Under the pieces are notes generated by a model, which worked only from the letters and a program-made list of their open reading frames with translations, was not told the DNA's origin and did not search any database. Below are positions 9,691 through 21,774 of a stretch of 64,000 nucleotides of DNA, piece after piece. The first letter of the stretch is position 1; each line of letters opens with the position of its first letter. The position numbers and the translations under genes were made by a program. Origin of the DNA: Hanleya hanleyi (taxonomy: Eukaryota; Mollusca; Polyplacophora; Lepidopleurida; Hanleyidae); NCBI GenBank assembly GCA_036873755.1, contig JAVTVY010025178.1, positions 42,974-106,973 of the forward strand, read 5' to 3'.

Positions 9691-11929
9691 ACACTATAAG
9701 CAATTGGCGGACCACAAACAAGAACATCTGTGAAATATTCTAGCAAGACGGGTAGGGCCCATTTCGTAGGAAACGCTTGTTGCCCCATTGATTCAATGAT
9801 TCAGTTTTTCGAAACCGACAATTCAGCAACTCTACGGATTGACTTGCATCTCTGACGTTTGTGTTATACAGAACTGAGGACTATTGGGCGCTGCAGCACA
9901 ATTACCATTTAGTTTAGAATTGAAGTATTATACCTCTATTCATGGAAACAATTTAACAGTAAATTTATAGCTTCCATTATGATTTATGAGAAATCCAACG
10001 AACAAGACACAAATAAACAATCCAGTCATTCAAGCGAAACACAACTATGTGATTTAAAACTGTTCCTGAGGTGGTTCGTTTTCAATCTTCAGGGAGGGAG
10101 GGAGGGGGAGCATTTCGTACCCGTAAATATTTTTCTTACTCCTTGTGTGAGACGGCATAAACTTTCCACAATATATCAGGTGGGCAATGTAAAAAACAAA
10201 AACAAAACAAGATGGCCCCTCTGATTACGTCCCATTCTAAGAAAATATCGAACATGAAATAAAATACTTTTTGGTCGTTAAACGCCTAACCGGTTTGAAT
10301 TCACCCTTTATCCTCCGCTCGAACGGCTATTGCACGTATGGTCCAACCTTCAATACGGTACAATGTGTCAGCGTCAATATTTGTTCGTCTCGGAGTTAAT
10401 GTGGAACGTCGTTCAACCTATAGCAATGTTTACGATTTATTTAAAAGTCCCCGGAACCACACTTGTTGCCTGTTGTAAATGCCGTGGCAGCACCCGCGTG
10501 CTGTGTCATAATATATTTTTAACATTGAAATCTCCGCGGATAAGTAATCGATTTCCAGTAACATTAACATGTAAAAAATACGCAAAATACCGATACAGAC
10601 AAGAATTTGTCGCCAAGTCTGACAACATAACCAAAATTATGAGTATATTGTGCGATAAAACGCCGAAAGAAAAGATTAAGTGATGCCGCCAATGCATTTG
10701 TTTTTGCAGTATGGTGAATTACTGGTCGATGAAAAATTGAAAATGGATGCCCTGGTTCGGTTTATCGCACAGAGGTTACATTATTACAGCCATTTACATG
10801 ATATATTTAAAAACAGAAATAATATATATACATATATATTGTCAAAACTGTTTTTAAGGCCGCCATCTATACACAATCATAAATGTACATTTACAGTTGT
10901 CTCTGAACATAGGTGGTTTTTATTAAATGGATGTTCAACTTCTTTTAATCATTTTCACAACAATGGGAGCAATGCAACATATCTCCACCGTTTTTATTCA
11001 AACTTGCGAAAGCAATACCACAGATCACATATACATGTATGTGTTAGACTGAACGTATTTAACCATTAAATACACTCAGAATAATACTGGCATTGCTTTA
11101 ATCATTACGTCGGAAGCGTGTTGTCGCTGACAGCATGTTATGGAAATACATTCCCAGAGAATGTGGTCACGGGGCCTCTGGGGCAATTACGAAAATCAGA
11201 TATTTCATTGAGGAAGTGAGTGAATTGAAACATCTATGCTGTCATTCGTGTGTATGCCAGGACAACACAAGGGTGCATCTCAAACTAAGATAAGAAAGGT
11301 TGTATAACAGGCCAGCGACGCCTGCACATTAGAGTACTGATGGACAAATGCAAGGCTTAGAAAAGGAGAGCTAACGCTTGAGTAACGAAATGCAATATGA
11401 ACAATTCCCGAAATAAAAGATCAGTGCCTTAGTGAAACCGATGATCGCCTGTTAATTTGGCAAACATAGCCAGGAAGATACTCGAGTCCTTAACCGGCAC
11501 CTGGCAACAGTAATATTTACAAAAGAATATTATATTATTTGGGACAATGACGAATACACATTACATACTTGTACATTCACCCTTAATAATTAAAGCTGAG
11601 TTGCACATTTTAATGCTTAGGGTAAGCTGCTGGAATGGATCAGAGTGTCGCTGCACTCTGAGAAACTGTTCCGTATTTTACGTAATTAAATATAATTAAT
11701 AATTACCCATGCGATATGCATTCACACATATTAACTCTGATTACTTGTAATATTTCGTTGTATTATTTGCCTTGTTATTGATCGAAAATATTGTGATACG
11801 ATCACATTATAAATGACAAAAACATCTTCCTATGTATCCAGCTAAGGAAGCTGTGTCATTACGACCATGATCGGAGGGGTACTGTAGGTTCGCTTTCAAG
11901 ACTACCGGTCTGCTATCTCCTATTTTTGT

Positions 11930-12032
11930 GGGAGGCCCGTTGACCGGGTGGTTTAGATCGCCGACATATAATGCTGGAGATATATGCCTTAATCTGCGGG
12001 TGGCTGGTTCGAATTTTGCTCGGGACTCGATC
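11930..12032 (+). repeat. tRNA-like SINE head or tRNA pseudogene
   Basis: Contains an A-box-like 'tgaccgggtggttta' (about 11942) and a B-box-like 'ggttcgaattt' (about 12005). The flanks 'ggcccg' and 'ctcgggact' can pair as an acceptor-like stem, and an oligo-T run follows at 12033-12042. The spacing suggests a class II (Leu/Ser type) origin. The cloverleaf is too irregular for a working tRNA. Confidence 0.45.
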
Positions 12033-12042
12033 ATTTTTTTTT

Positions 12043-13427
12043 TGCACTAGAATTTGTGCTACACTAAGATAGTGTAATCCAAAAATGTCAAAACTATTGT
12101 TGTTATTAGTAGGCTAAACTAGCCACTGAGCGTTTCTTGGTTAGCAATTCCAACCCGAAGTCGAACATGAAATGTCCTCAGTGAGTATGATACTGCGCCA
12201 GTATGTTGTTGGGCGTTTGTCATGTAGCTGTTTATCCAACTAATCGCCCGAGATTGGGATCTTTTGGGCGTAATTCGTGGCAAGGAGACCAAGCGGGGTG
12301 TATTTAGGATACACTATATACGATAGATCAAATGCACCGTGGGTGACTAGTTAATATATTACAAGGAAAACATCAAAGAAAAATGGACCGAATGGATACA
12401 AATGAAAAAAAGGAGAATAATTATGTCGACAATTATGCACCGATAGTTCTTGGGGGCATTGCGCTGTTTGATACCCGATTTATGTTTTTTTGTCATACGT
12501 TATATGCTGAGGTGTGCGTGAAATGGATGAAATAGTTGAACCACTCCATAGTTGACACATTTTTAGATTTCAGTTGTATCAAACATCGTGTAAATCCAGA
12601 GATTCCCCCTTAACAACAATTTCGATCGGGATTAGCCTGCTCTTGCGAATTGTACGGAATCAGATTCAAGAAAAACACTGTGTATTTTATCGGTTTGCAA
12701 TTCTTAAGGACTATAAATAAGCCCGTGAATGTGTAATACTCAGCACCTTTAGTAAGGTCAACTATTATTCTCTGTAAGCTGAAACTGTGACACATGCCTT
12801 GTATATCAATATATGATATGTGACGAGACTCTTACTGTCCGTGTTTAGCCCACATTAATTTGTCTCACAAGGACAGCATAAGTAGATTGAGATTCAATCG
12901 TTTTGTCAGTAGAGTTGCAGACTGTCAATATTCAATTGCTGTATAACGGGTACCGACGGATGATTAGCAGCGCTTCTAATACAGTGAATGTTCAATGAAT
13001 ATATTTCATTTTGGAACCAATGTACCACCGTTATCTGTATGAACTAATCCGATGGACGGAATCAAAACAATAATATAGTCCAATCACACAATCATCGGTT
13101 GGATTATATGATTATTTGTCTGAAGTTCACAGTTTTAATGTATGACAAAATGTCCATTTCAAATCTTGGAAGTGTTTACGAGCCTGACTACAACGACGCC
13201 TTTCGAAGAATGACAAAGCAAATAGATTATGCACTGTACATATCGGTAACAATTTGTGTTGAACTGTGATGAAATTTACCCGTTTAGGGTTCAGGTTCCT
13301 CCAAAGGCTTCCCCAATTCGGAAAAAGTCGTTTCGACTAAAATAAAGCTTCAGTCAACTACATTTCCGTTTTTTGAAACGAGCTGACAGACAAGACATCC
13401 AGAGATTAACACCTAAGTGAGATCTGA
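12043..13427. other. No gene recognised
   Basis: Mostly AT-rich single-copy-looking sequence with short random open frames on both strands. I see no domain, repeat or RNA signature. Confidence 0.4.
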
Positions 13428-15180
13428 TTAATCAGATTTTCCCACCCTTTCAACTTTGTCAGTCTTAGATATATCGTAGAGACATAGATCTTGCACGCTA
13501 CGTTCGTATTTTGCTATCAGCATGCGATATGTATCGCCAAATTTGAGAAACTTTGAGTGGAGGCGCTTGGTGGAATAGCCCTGTTTTATGAGTTTCTGCA
13601 ACAATGTTTTGTGACGTTGATTATAATCGTCACACTTAACACAGGATCTAGCAAATGCTACTAGGCCAGATATGTATACGCCATATGCAGGTGCCACTGG
13701 AATATTACTGTCCAGAAAGAGACAGTTTACGATGTCGAAATTGTAATCATCTCTTTTGTCATAAAGTCGACGAGAGAGAATGCCCGCTTCATTTTTATAG
13801 AGATATAGATCTAAATATGATGTGCCTGTAGAGCTATCTGTAATTTCCTTCAAATTAAGTGAGGTGGTTATATCACTGCGTCATTTATATAGCGATTATC
13901 CACAGCGAGAAGATCGTCTATATAGCGTCTGGTGAATGAGAAGGAACGGGCTTTGATTGGGTCGGTTTTTGAACCGCTTATGCCGGTGCTAGGGGCCGTG
14001 TGGTCATGTCATCCAAGTTGCCACATGAACAAGTACAATAACAGCGTACCTGAGATACAACACATATCAAGAATCGTTAGATTCTTGGTATATGTGCTTT
14101 ATCATAGGTTATCCAGAAGACTATACTGTGAAGTCATGTGGCTCTGTCAGTGTGTCGGCACCTCTTCTCTTATATGTGTTGTAATTTGAAAGCGCCTGCA
14201 TATAGTCATATTCATAAGAGAACAGACACAGGTCAGCCAACATGGGTGCACAATTAGTACCCATTGAAATACCTATATGCTGCTGATATATTGTGTTGCC
14301 AAATATCACATAGATATTTTTAATGAGAAATTCAAGCAACTCTATAAACAAAGAAACATCCCATGAACGATATTTCTTGTATGTAGTAGAGCTAAACAAT
14401 TTCAATATCCGCATACATTCAACGCCAGAGTTTTTAGAAATAGTGGCGCAATACCGTTCCCAAAATGCTTTTACCTCCTGAAGAGCCCTCGTCAATAGGG
14501 TTGAAAGAAGCTTTGTGGTGCAACTTCTAGAACCAGCTATGAATCTGGCTTTGTATGGTGATTTATGCATTTTGGGAGTCCAGTATACTTTTGTTATGTC
14601 GTTATGATTGGTTGGAAGACATGTACCTCTTTTCCTCAGAAACTTTTTGTGATTGTTAAATAAATCTTCCAGAGTAAATGCAGTTTGGGAGTGATTAGAC
14701 GTAGTTGACGATGATATGTCTACACTCAATTCTTTAACTAGCATCTGGTAATAGTAATATTTACATTTGAATATTATATTGTTTGGAGCTTTGTCTGCTG
14801 GGACTATGACGAATTTACTCTGGAGATTTTCTAGAACTTCTTGCGAATTGCGGTTTCTCATTACTTGCTTTGCTTGGGGAAGAGTACTTCTGTCATATGG
14901 CGGACTGTTTCAACGACCTTGCTCTTAGTGAGTATTGTAGGTTCAACTTTTTCTCGCTTAGACCAATCAATAACGTACTGTTCCAATGCAGACAGGACTA
15001 TCTTCTGGTCAGCCTTCAGATTTATTCTTATCGGCTCTCTATATTTAGGTCTGTTCATCAGGAGTAATTGCAGGTCCTTATCACTCACCACGTCAAGGTC
15101 ACCAGTCACAATATGTTTGCATGGTGTATAGATAAAGTTCGACCATTCACAATCACAACATAGCCTCATGACGTGTATAA
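13428..15180 (-). pseudogene. PLE reverse transcriptase, broken (copy B)
   Basis: Minus-strand relative of copy A. The N-terminal part (15169-14861) and the fingers/palm frame (14861-14121) retain VIVPADKAPNN, TPKMHKSPYKARFIAGSRSCTTK and GISMGTNCAPMLADL. Between MRILKLF and SSTTYKKYRSW an internal deletion has removed the DFSTLYTTIP palm motif. A 211-bp insertion (13974-14184) then splits the frame before the catalytic YxDD region. The thumb (13853-13428) keeps YLDLYLYKNEAG, SNIPVAPAYGVYISGL and KQGYSTKRLHSKF. The usual C-terminus and 3' tail are missing: the frame runs into unrelated sequence near 13490. It cannot encode an active enzyme. Confidence 0.87.
13974..14184 (+). mobile_element. 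211-bp short element in PLE B, 6-bp TSD
   Basis: Copy A shows the uninterrupted sequence, so the insertion is exact: TTTGAA at 13968-13973 is repeated at 14185-14190. The insert begins 'ccgcttatgccggtgctagg' and ends 'cttatatgtgttgtaa'. Related sequences occur at 29096-29219 (shorter), within 32063-32600, within 34219-34673 and in 42231-42792, all ending in TTGTAA. Variable 5' ends and a fixed 3' end indicate retrotransposition. There is no reading frame of note. Confidence 0.85.
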
Positions 15181-15298
15181 GTTCCAGTCAAACTCCTTGA
15201 CAGCATTGGAGTAATTGAATATTTTGGTGGCTATAGATTTAGTATACTTATATGAAATGCAAGGAGGTTCTGTGAACTTAAAATAGTTTGGTCATAAA

Positions 15299-15425
15299 TT
15301 ACAAGCGTCTAGTCCGTCATTCATAATTCAGCCGTCGTCCATTAGAGAATATCCGCGTCCATAATCCAAAGACCTATTCCATATTCCATATAACAGTATT
15401 AGCACCATATTCAAGAAGACAATCA
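15299..15425 (-). mobile_element. PLE 3' tail fragment
   Basis: Reverse complement of the last part of the PLE tail, from 'acaagcgtctagtccgtc' to 'agacaatcata'. It lies just upstream of the minus-strand PLE copy B, in the same orientation, as if a partial tail preceded a further copy. Such head-to-tail arrangements are common in Penelope-like elements. Confidence 0.7.
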
Positions 15426-15429
15426 TAGA

Positions 15430-15845
15430 ATTAGTCACCAGACGTCGTCAATTTTTCCCACATCTTGCATATCGCTCCAATTTATTAGCTGCACATGGTA
15501 GGATTCTGCTGGTGGAGTATTTGTCCCTGAGGCTCGCCCTCTGTATATGTAACTTTACAAATATATGTAGGTTTATTGTTTTAATTGAAGTTTTAAGCGG
15601 TACGACGTCGGACATTACAGGTTAGTTTTTATGGGTACAGTGTATACTTGCATTTAACAAGTTTTCCCCATGTTGTGGCATCAGACGTCCACGATGCTCA
15701 TCCATCAACATCAAATGAGTTATTTGTTTGAGCTGATCCGTCATGACAGCTCCCGAGCTAGCGTATCTAACTCCGCTTAAGCTGGTGTTAGGGGCCGTGT
15801 TGATGCGTCAATTTGTCCGATCTCTTGCAATCGCTCCAATTTAAC
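15430..15845 (+). mobile_element. Short PLE-related element, direct-repeat ends (inverted copy)
   Basis: Opposite-orientation relative of 7713-8296. Both ends carry a ~38-bp direct repeat ('cgtcaattttt...atcgctccaattta' at about 15450-15487 and 15809-15845). Internal landmarks are 'ggattctgctggtgg' (15501), 'gaggctcgccct' (15530) and 'gtgttaggggccgtgtt' (15786). It is non-coding. Confidence 0.68.
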
Positions 15846-16240
15846 CCAGGTAAGTATAGAACTCAAAATGCAGCGTCAAATTGTTTTACAAGTGTCAAAC
15901 AATAGCACTGGGTCGCTATTTTCCCCATGAAGTATCCACGGGTGAGCTGTTTTTCATTTTCATTTCTCTTCTTTCAATATCTTCCTAAGTCTGGACTGAA
16001 AATTGAATTTTCATGACCATACTCGCAGCCATTCAGAAAAGATCGTCGAAACAGAAAACAAGAGGTTGGAAAATTTGAGTAATCAGATTTTCGGGTATAA
16101 ATATCCCCTTAAAGCTTGTTTAGAAGCATTGTAGGTAGGTTATGCATGTTTATCTAATACATTGGGCCCAAATGGTCAAGTAATTCACTCTCTTTTAATA
16201 AATAATATTGGAAATTTTGCAGACTGACATTAAGTTAGAA
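15846..16240. other. No gene recognised
   Basis: AT-rich spacer between two PLE-derived fragments. No feature is supported. Confidence 0.4.
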
Positions 16241-16503
16241 TTACAAGCGTTGGTCCGTCATTCATAATTCCGCCGTCGTCCATTAAAGAATATCCGCGTC
16301 CATAATCCAAAGACCTATTCCATATTCCATATAACAGTATTAGCACCAAATTCAAAAAGACAATGATATTATACATAAACATAGGCTTGTTTCCTGCAAG
16401 AGAGAAGCGGCCAACAGTTTCCAATGATGCCGGCAAGACATCATGATGTTCCAAAAATATCAAATCCGTATCGCTGATCAGTATTCTTAATCCATAATAT
16501 TCA
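16241..16503 (-). mobile_element. PLE 3' tail fragment
   Basis: Reverse complement of a 5'-truncated PLE tail, reading from 'ttacaagcgttggtccgtca' to 'taatccataatattca'. It shares the 3' terminus with copies at 4831, 15299 and 36729 and breaks off at a different 5' point, consistent with abortive reverse transcription. Confidence 0.75.
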
Positions 16504-17232
16504 TTTCACTCTCTCTGGTTTGTCCAATTTGGCGTGTACCGCAGCCTTGGGGACGGAAAATGTCCCTATATATTTTCGCTACCCCTAAGTCTAGAGGCCG
16601 GAAACCTGTCACACTATATCTTTGGGTCAAGCTCTAATAGAAAATGTAAACAAATCCAGGACTGCCGCCATAATGACGTCACAGTGACGTCATTAAAACA
16701 CATTTTGCACGATTTTCGGTCAGAATTTTCGAATTTTTTCCTCATGTTTCCTTCGCAAAAACTGCATGAAAAATTAGTAAATAATAATCTGATATGAAAT
16801 AGGGTTTACCCATATTTCCATGCAGAAAAGCAAGCGAAGAAATCTGACGAAATTATCACTTTTCCGGTACACCACGTGGTCACCATTTGAAATTTACCCA
16901 TGATCTTCTTCTCAGGGGGTCCTGCAAATATGCTCAAAATGACCCCAGTGTGAAAATCTACAAAGTCACAGTAGAGATATATATGTTTTTGTTTATTTGT
17001 AATCTTATGTATGTGAATTATGTCGCCAAGACGACCATAACCATTTGTATAAAACACATGTACACATGCATAAATAGAACCGCAATCGAATTGAATTTAA
17101 TAAACGATGCTTTGATAAACTGCTGAAAGCAGTGAAACTAGTTAGCAAAATCAATCAGTCTGAGTTTGTCAAGACTTTTTTCTAGTACTGTATTTACCAT
17201 ACACAAAGGCAGTTTGTACTGTGATCATTTAG

Positions 17233-17252
17233 TATATATATATATATATATA
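17233..17252. repeat. (TA)n microsatellite
   Basis: Uninterrupted run of ten TA units next to the 3' end of the non-LTR fragment that follows. Confidence 0.9.
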
Positions 17253-17257
17253 ATTGA

Positions 17258-17415
17258 GGTTTGATGTCGTGTTCAGCAATATTCCAGATATATAGCGACG
17301 ATCAAGTACTCGAGCCAATAACTTAGTTATCCAAAACTTTCTCTCAAATAACCCAAGACGCAGTCATCTCTCACCCGACTGAAAAGATCTTCCAAAGTAG
17401 TCGCTTGATAAATAG
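17258..17415 (-). mobile_element. 3' end of the non-LTR element, truncated copy
   Basis: Contains 'gttcagcaatattcc' and 'tatatagcgacga' followed by 'ttctctcaaataaccca' and 'agtcgcttgataaatag'. The same order of landmarks occurs at 33723-33965, in the 3' part of the RNase H-bearing non-LTR element. It is inserted in MITE 2. Confidence 0.65.
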
Positions 17416-19097
17416 AATCTCAGAGTCTCAGCTCTCATTCCTTGTCTTTCTGGAGATAGGAGCACAACAGGAGGAGGGGAATATTCCCCCTCTCTCAGGC
17501 CAGATAGGGTTATCTTGATTGCAGAAACTACCGCTCATAAATTGGAGAAAATTCTTGGAGCTCTATAGCCTGTCTAATTGGTAATGTAACAACAGTTTTT
17601 CCTGTGAGCGGGACCCATGTCATCGACTTACAAGACAGGTAGACTTTGTATGTTAAGATCTTAAACATTTAGTTTTTGTGAAAGGGAGCTGGTAGGAGTG
17701 AGGCCAGATGGTTGGTATCATAGACGACGTGGTTTAGGACCACTTTGCACTTAGCGTTTCTTAGCGTACAAACTCACAAAGATTCGCTCGCGGTAGCCAC
17801 TTCTATAAGTCTGGTAGATGGTCGGCAGATATCGGGCGTCGTGAATTATTAATCATCTTCGAGACCATTAACACATAAAAGCAGGCAAACAGTCCATAAA
17901 GACAGACATATGTCGCTAAGTATGACACCTTCGCGAAAATATGAAGAAAGCGCCTGATAAAACGCTGAATGAAATGATTGATTGATGCTGCTAATTCACA
18001 TCCGTTTTCGTAATCCTGCCACTGATGACATTATGTGCCGACGAAATAAAACACGGATTGATTGCTCTGGTCCGTTATAGAACTGACGTACGATCCATGG
18101 AGACCTGTCCTAACTGGAGGAAGTTCAGTTACATGAAATCTTGCCTCCCCTTCTGGCATGTGGTGTACTTCGTCAAATTAATTTCCTCTCCACGTACATG
18201 TCTTTGACCGCACCTACCGCAACAAAAACTATTGAGTAGCAATTCATTTTCAGCTCCCTGTGTAAGTGATAAATATCCATCGAAGTGAAGGCATCAGTGC
18301 TCTGGGATTCTAGCATCACTATCAAATGATTAACTTTAGCAGTGTTTGTGTGATACTGATCTGTGAATAATTGGATTATTCAGAAAATATCAATGCAGCC
18401 GTTAGTAATATTTATTATTAGTCCCTCCATAAGAAATAAAAACAGTGGCAAAGTTGTAGCTTCTACGGGAACTTAGGCAGAAATCCAACGAAAAAGATGG
18501 GACATTCATAAGCGAAAACAGTCTATGGTGGTAAAAGCAATACAATACAAACATATAAGACAATACGTGTGCAGGATAACTGACGATACATTTCGTTGCA
18601 TGTGTCTAATTCCGCTTTGCATATAGTCATAGGTCACATTAAGATTCCATCTCAAAAATGTAGCTTTGTTCTTCTCTTTATTTAATATGCTTAACTAATT
18701 TCTACGTGTAAGACATACCGTATACCATAAACAGAAGCATATGTCGCAACAACAGATGTGAAACATGATAGCAAACATAAGACCACTTTTATAGCAAAAA
18801 CTTATTCTCCGCTGGATTCAATGAATCAATGTTTTGAAAATTATATATCTATGAAAATTTAGCAACTCTATAAATTGTCTTGCCACACTGACGTTTGTGC
18901 TATTGGAACTGCTTGGTATTGAGGATGATTGAGCGCTGCCGCACTATTACCATCTGGTTTAGAATTCAAGTAATATACCTCTCCATGATGATTTGTGAGA
19001 AATTCAACTAAAAGAACAAGGCACACATGAATTCCGTATGATTATTTGAATGTAACATCCAATGTCCTTCAAGCGAAATACAATTTTGTGGGTTAAA

Positions 19098-19490
19098 ATT
19101 GTTCAGGGTGTGGTTTCAGGGTGTGGTTCAATTGTTCAGGGTGTGGTTCAATTGTTCAGGGTGTGGTTCAATTGTTCAGGGTGTGGTTCAATTGTTCAGG
19201 GTGTGGTTCCTTTACACAATTGTTCAGGGTGTGGTTCCTTTACACAATTGTTCAGGGTGTGGTTCCTGAATTGTTCAGGGTGTGGTTCCTTTACACAATT
19301 GTTCAGGGTGTGGTTCCTGAATTGTTCAGGGTGTGGTCCTTTACACAATTGTTCAGGGTGTGGTTCCTGAATTGTTCAGGGTGTGGTTCCTTTACACAAT
19401 TGTTCAGGGTGTGGTTCCTGAATTGTTCAGGGTGTGGTTCCTTTACACAATTGTTCAGGGTGTGGTTCAATTGTTCAGGGTGTGGTTCCT
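19098..19490 (+). repeat. Minisatellite with three unit tails
   Basis: Seventeen copies (one partial) of the core ATTGTTCAGGGTGTGGTTC are followed by one of three tails: A (20-bp unit), CTTTACACA (28-bp unit) or CTGA (23-bp unit). From about 19219 the 28- and 23-bp units alternate regularly, making a 51-bp dimer repeated four times. Open frames of up to 147 codons cross it only because the repeats lack stops. The array sits where the other duplication copy has a single related sequence (10063-10100). Confidence 0.93.
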
Positions 19491-19639
19491 TTTCAATTTT
19501 CATAGAGAGAGAGAGCAGAAGAATTTCGGACTGTTTTTCTTGTTCGGGAATCATAGAAAAATAGGAAATGTAAAATAAAATAAAAAACAAGAGTGCAGCA
19601 CTGGGGACGTGATATTCTAAAAATTATCTGATGTGAAAC

Positions 19640-19768
19640 CTAACCCTGACTGAGGCTACTTCCGAATCAATCCGAGGTGCCGAGGGAAGTTTTAATGTGA
19701 AGTCATATGGTTGCCTTTTAGTCGCCAGACGCCGTGAATTTTTCCCACCTCATGAATATCGCTCCAAT
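19640..19768 (+). mobile_element. Truncated short PLE-related element
   Basis: Ends with 'cgccagacgccgtgaatttt' and 'atatcgctccaat', the 3' end seen at 15430-15845 and 7713-8296. The matching place in the first duplication copy (10260-10261) is uninterrupted, so this is a 5'-truncated insertion of roughly 130 bp. Confidence 0.65.
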
Positions 19769-20930
19769 AAAATAATTTTTCGGCCGTTTAACGCACAACC
19801 ATTTTCAGTTCATGTTTGATCCCCTGTTAAAACGGATAATGTACATATGGTCCAAATTACCATAACTACCACAGCATCCTCTTTTAATATTTTTTGTTAA
19901 TTTTGGAGAGAACGTGGGGCGCTTGGAATAGGTAGAGGAGATTGTTCAACGTAGAGTAACGCTTGCGATTTATGTAAAAGTCCCCGGGACCAAACTTGTT
20001 GTCTCTATTAGATGCCTTGGCAGCAAGTGTTATGTCAAAATATATTTGTTGATATCGAAGTTCCCGCGGATAAATGATCGGTCCCCAGTAACATTGACAT
20101 CTAAAACACGTAAACTGCACATACAGACGATAACATGTCTCTGAATCTCTCGACATAGCCAAAATTACAAGCACATTGTGCGATAAAATGCTGAAAGAAA
20201 AGAATTCGTGATGCCGCTACTGCATATCGCACACAGGTTCATTAATATAGCCATACACATGATATATTTGGAGATAATATTTACATTGTCAACCCTGTTC
20301 TTAAGACCGTCATCTTTAAACATGCACCTATTTTCAAAGACACGTAAATGATTTTCATTAAATGGATTCTCATCCTCATTTAATCATCTTCGAAGTAATT
20401 GGAACAATGTTGCATATCTCCCCCTTTTATGTCGAAATTGCAAAAACAACAATACAGATCACATATATTTTTTAGGAGGAACGTATTTAATCATCAAACC
20501 CACACAGAAAAAATGGCGATGGTTCAATCTTCACGTAAGAAGCGTTCCTTCGCTAACAGCATGTTACAGAAATGCACTCCCAACGGAGGTGGTCATGGGG
20601 TCTCGGGGGTCATTGCCACAATTGCAACTGAAAGGTCGTTTTAACACGTAATCTTCAGGTTCAAATATTTCATTGCCGAAGAGAGAGAATTATATGCTGC
20701 TATTCGTATATGGTGCCATGACAACACATGCATGCACTTACACCAGGAACTAGGATAATAATGGCTGTAAAACAGACCAGCGACAAATGCACACATAGAG
20801 TACCGATGCCCTAAAGAGTGCAAGATTTAGCAAAGGAGAACTAACGCATTGGAAAGGAAATAACAATCTCCAGAGGAAAAGGTCCTCGCTCAATAATATG
20901 GCACACATAATCCAGGAAATGAGATTTTTT

Positions 20931-21774
20931 GTACGGGAGTTATTTGCCATCTTAATCCATTACACCAGAGCTACATGCAGCTTTTAAGGTTATATATGTG
21001 AACAGTTCTCTCGTGGCACGGAATTATGCAGGATTTGGTTACCTTTGGAAAAGCCGCCTCGAGCTGGGAATTAATTAATATGTGTCTCTTCATGAGGAAC
21101 TCCATTACCACAACTTGATAGCATTGATGATTAATGCCGTGATCTGAGGTATCTAGCTGAAAGAAGATGGCACAAAGGATTACCAAGCGACGTGATTAGT
21201 TCAATAACACTTAAAGTCCGCCAAGCGAAACACAATTAACGGTGTAATTTTAAACTGCTTCGGGCGTGATTCGTTTTAATTTCCTCGGTGGAGAAATAAC
21301 AGATCGGCACATAACAGATGTTTCAGCGAAAAATTATGTTTGCAATTAATGCATCCGGGAAGTCGAGCTCAGTTCCACTCAGTTCACTTTATTTACTGGG
21401 TTGGTGGGTCGTGCGAATAGACACACTGACGTAGACACTTTTAAGATTTGGGGCTCACTTTCTGACGAAAAATGTATTTTAATTTTAGTAAAATTTGTCT
21501 GCCTGGCTTAGGGTTGAGGTCCGGATGTACGCCCCTCATTTTATTACATTATGGACCACATTGTGGGGGCAAAAAATATCTGCGAACACCACATCGAAAA
21601 GTGTTGCTCGCCCGTTCTCTACTCCCATGTAGTGTAGAATACCTCAATTGATGTTCTTAACAGTCGTCTGGCATCATGGAGAATAATTGCACCTAGATGA
21701 TCATATCCAGAAAATTGAGTATTCATTTTCAAGTTATGATCAAATTACTGGAACAGGGGAGTGAGTGAAGAAAT
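20931..21774. other. No gene recognised
   Basis: AT-rich sequence with one short match to the segmental duplication near 21190-21300. I see no coding region. Confidence 0.4.

Larger units (their letters stand above)
7369..11490 (+). repeat. Segmental duplication, copy 1
   Basis: Aligns collinearly and in the same orientation with 17510-20930 over most of its length. Anchors are 7632 with 17641 (agactttgtatgtta), 8463 with 17830 (cgtgaattattaatcat), 9895 with 18935, 10265 with 19775 and 11340 with 20803. Divergence is substantial. Differences include a 584-bp element insertion here (7713-8296), an insertion at about 9504-9690, and the minisatellite expansion in copy 2. No conserved reading frame survives between the two copies, so the block is probably non-coding or a decayed element. 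Confidence 0.75.
16540..17509. mobile_element. piggyBac-like MITE 2, interrupted
   Basis: Matches MITE 1 in reverse orientation: 'tgacgtcacagtgacgtcat' near 16673, 'gcaaaaactgcatgaaaaattagta' near 16756, and 'caccacgtggtcaccat' near 16870. The right terminus GCCAGATAGGG (17499-17509) is intact and followed by TTAT; the left terminus near 16540 is eroded. About 440 bp at 16977-17415 interrupt it and contain a non-LTR 3'-end fragment. Confidence 0.75.
17510..20930 (+). repeat. Segmental duplication, copy 2
   Basis: Diverged direct partner of 7369-11490. It lacks the 584-bp element of copy 1 but has two features of its own: the 17-copy minisatellite (19098-19490) and a truncated short element (19640-19768). 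A further, shorter match to the same source is seen near 21190-21300 ('caagcgaaacacaatt' and 'aaactgcttcgggcgtgattcg'). No conserved protein is apparent. Confidence 0.75.

Noticed and set aside
11930..12032. Functional tRNA gene
   Set aside because: A- and B-box-like sequences are present, but the acceptor and anticodon arms cannot be folded cleanly; a SINE head or pseudogene is more likely.
19062..19590. Plus- and minus-strand frames of 81-147 codons rich in LFRVWF or NHTLNNCVKEPHPEQ
   Set aside because: They are translations of the minisatellite. The stop-free unit and its 20/23/28-bp length variants explain them; no flanking coding signal exists.
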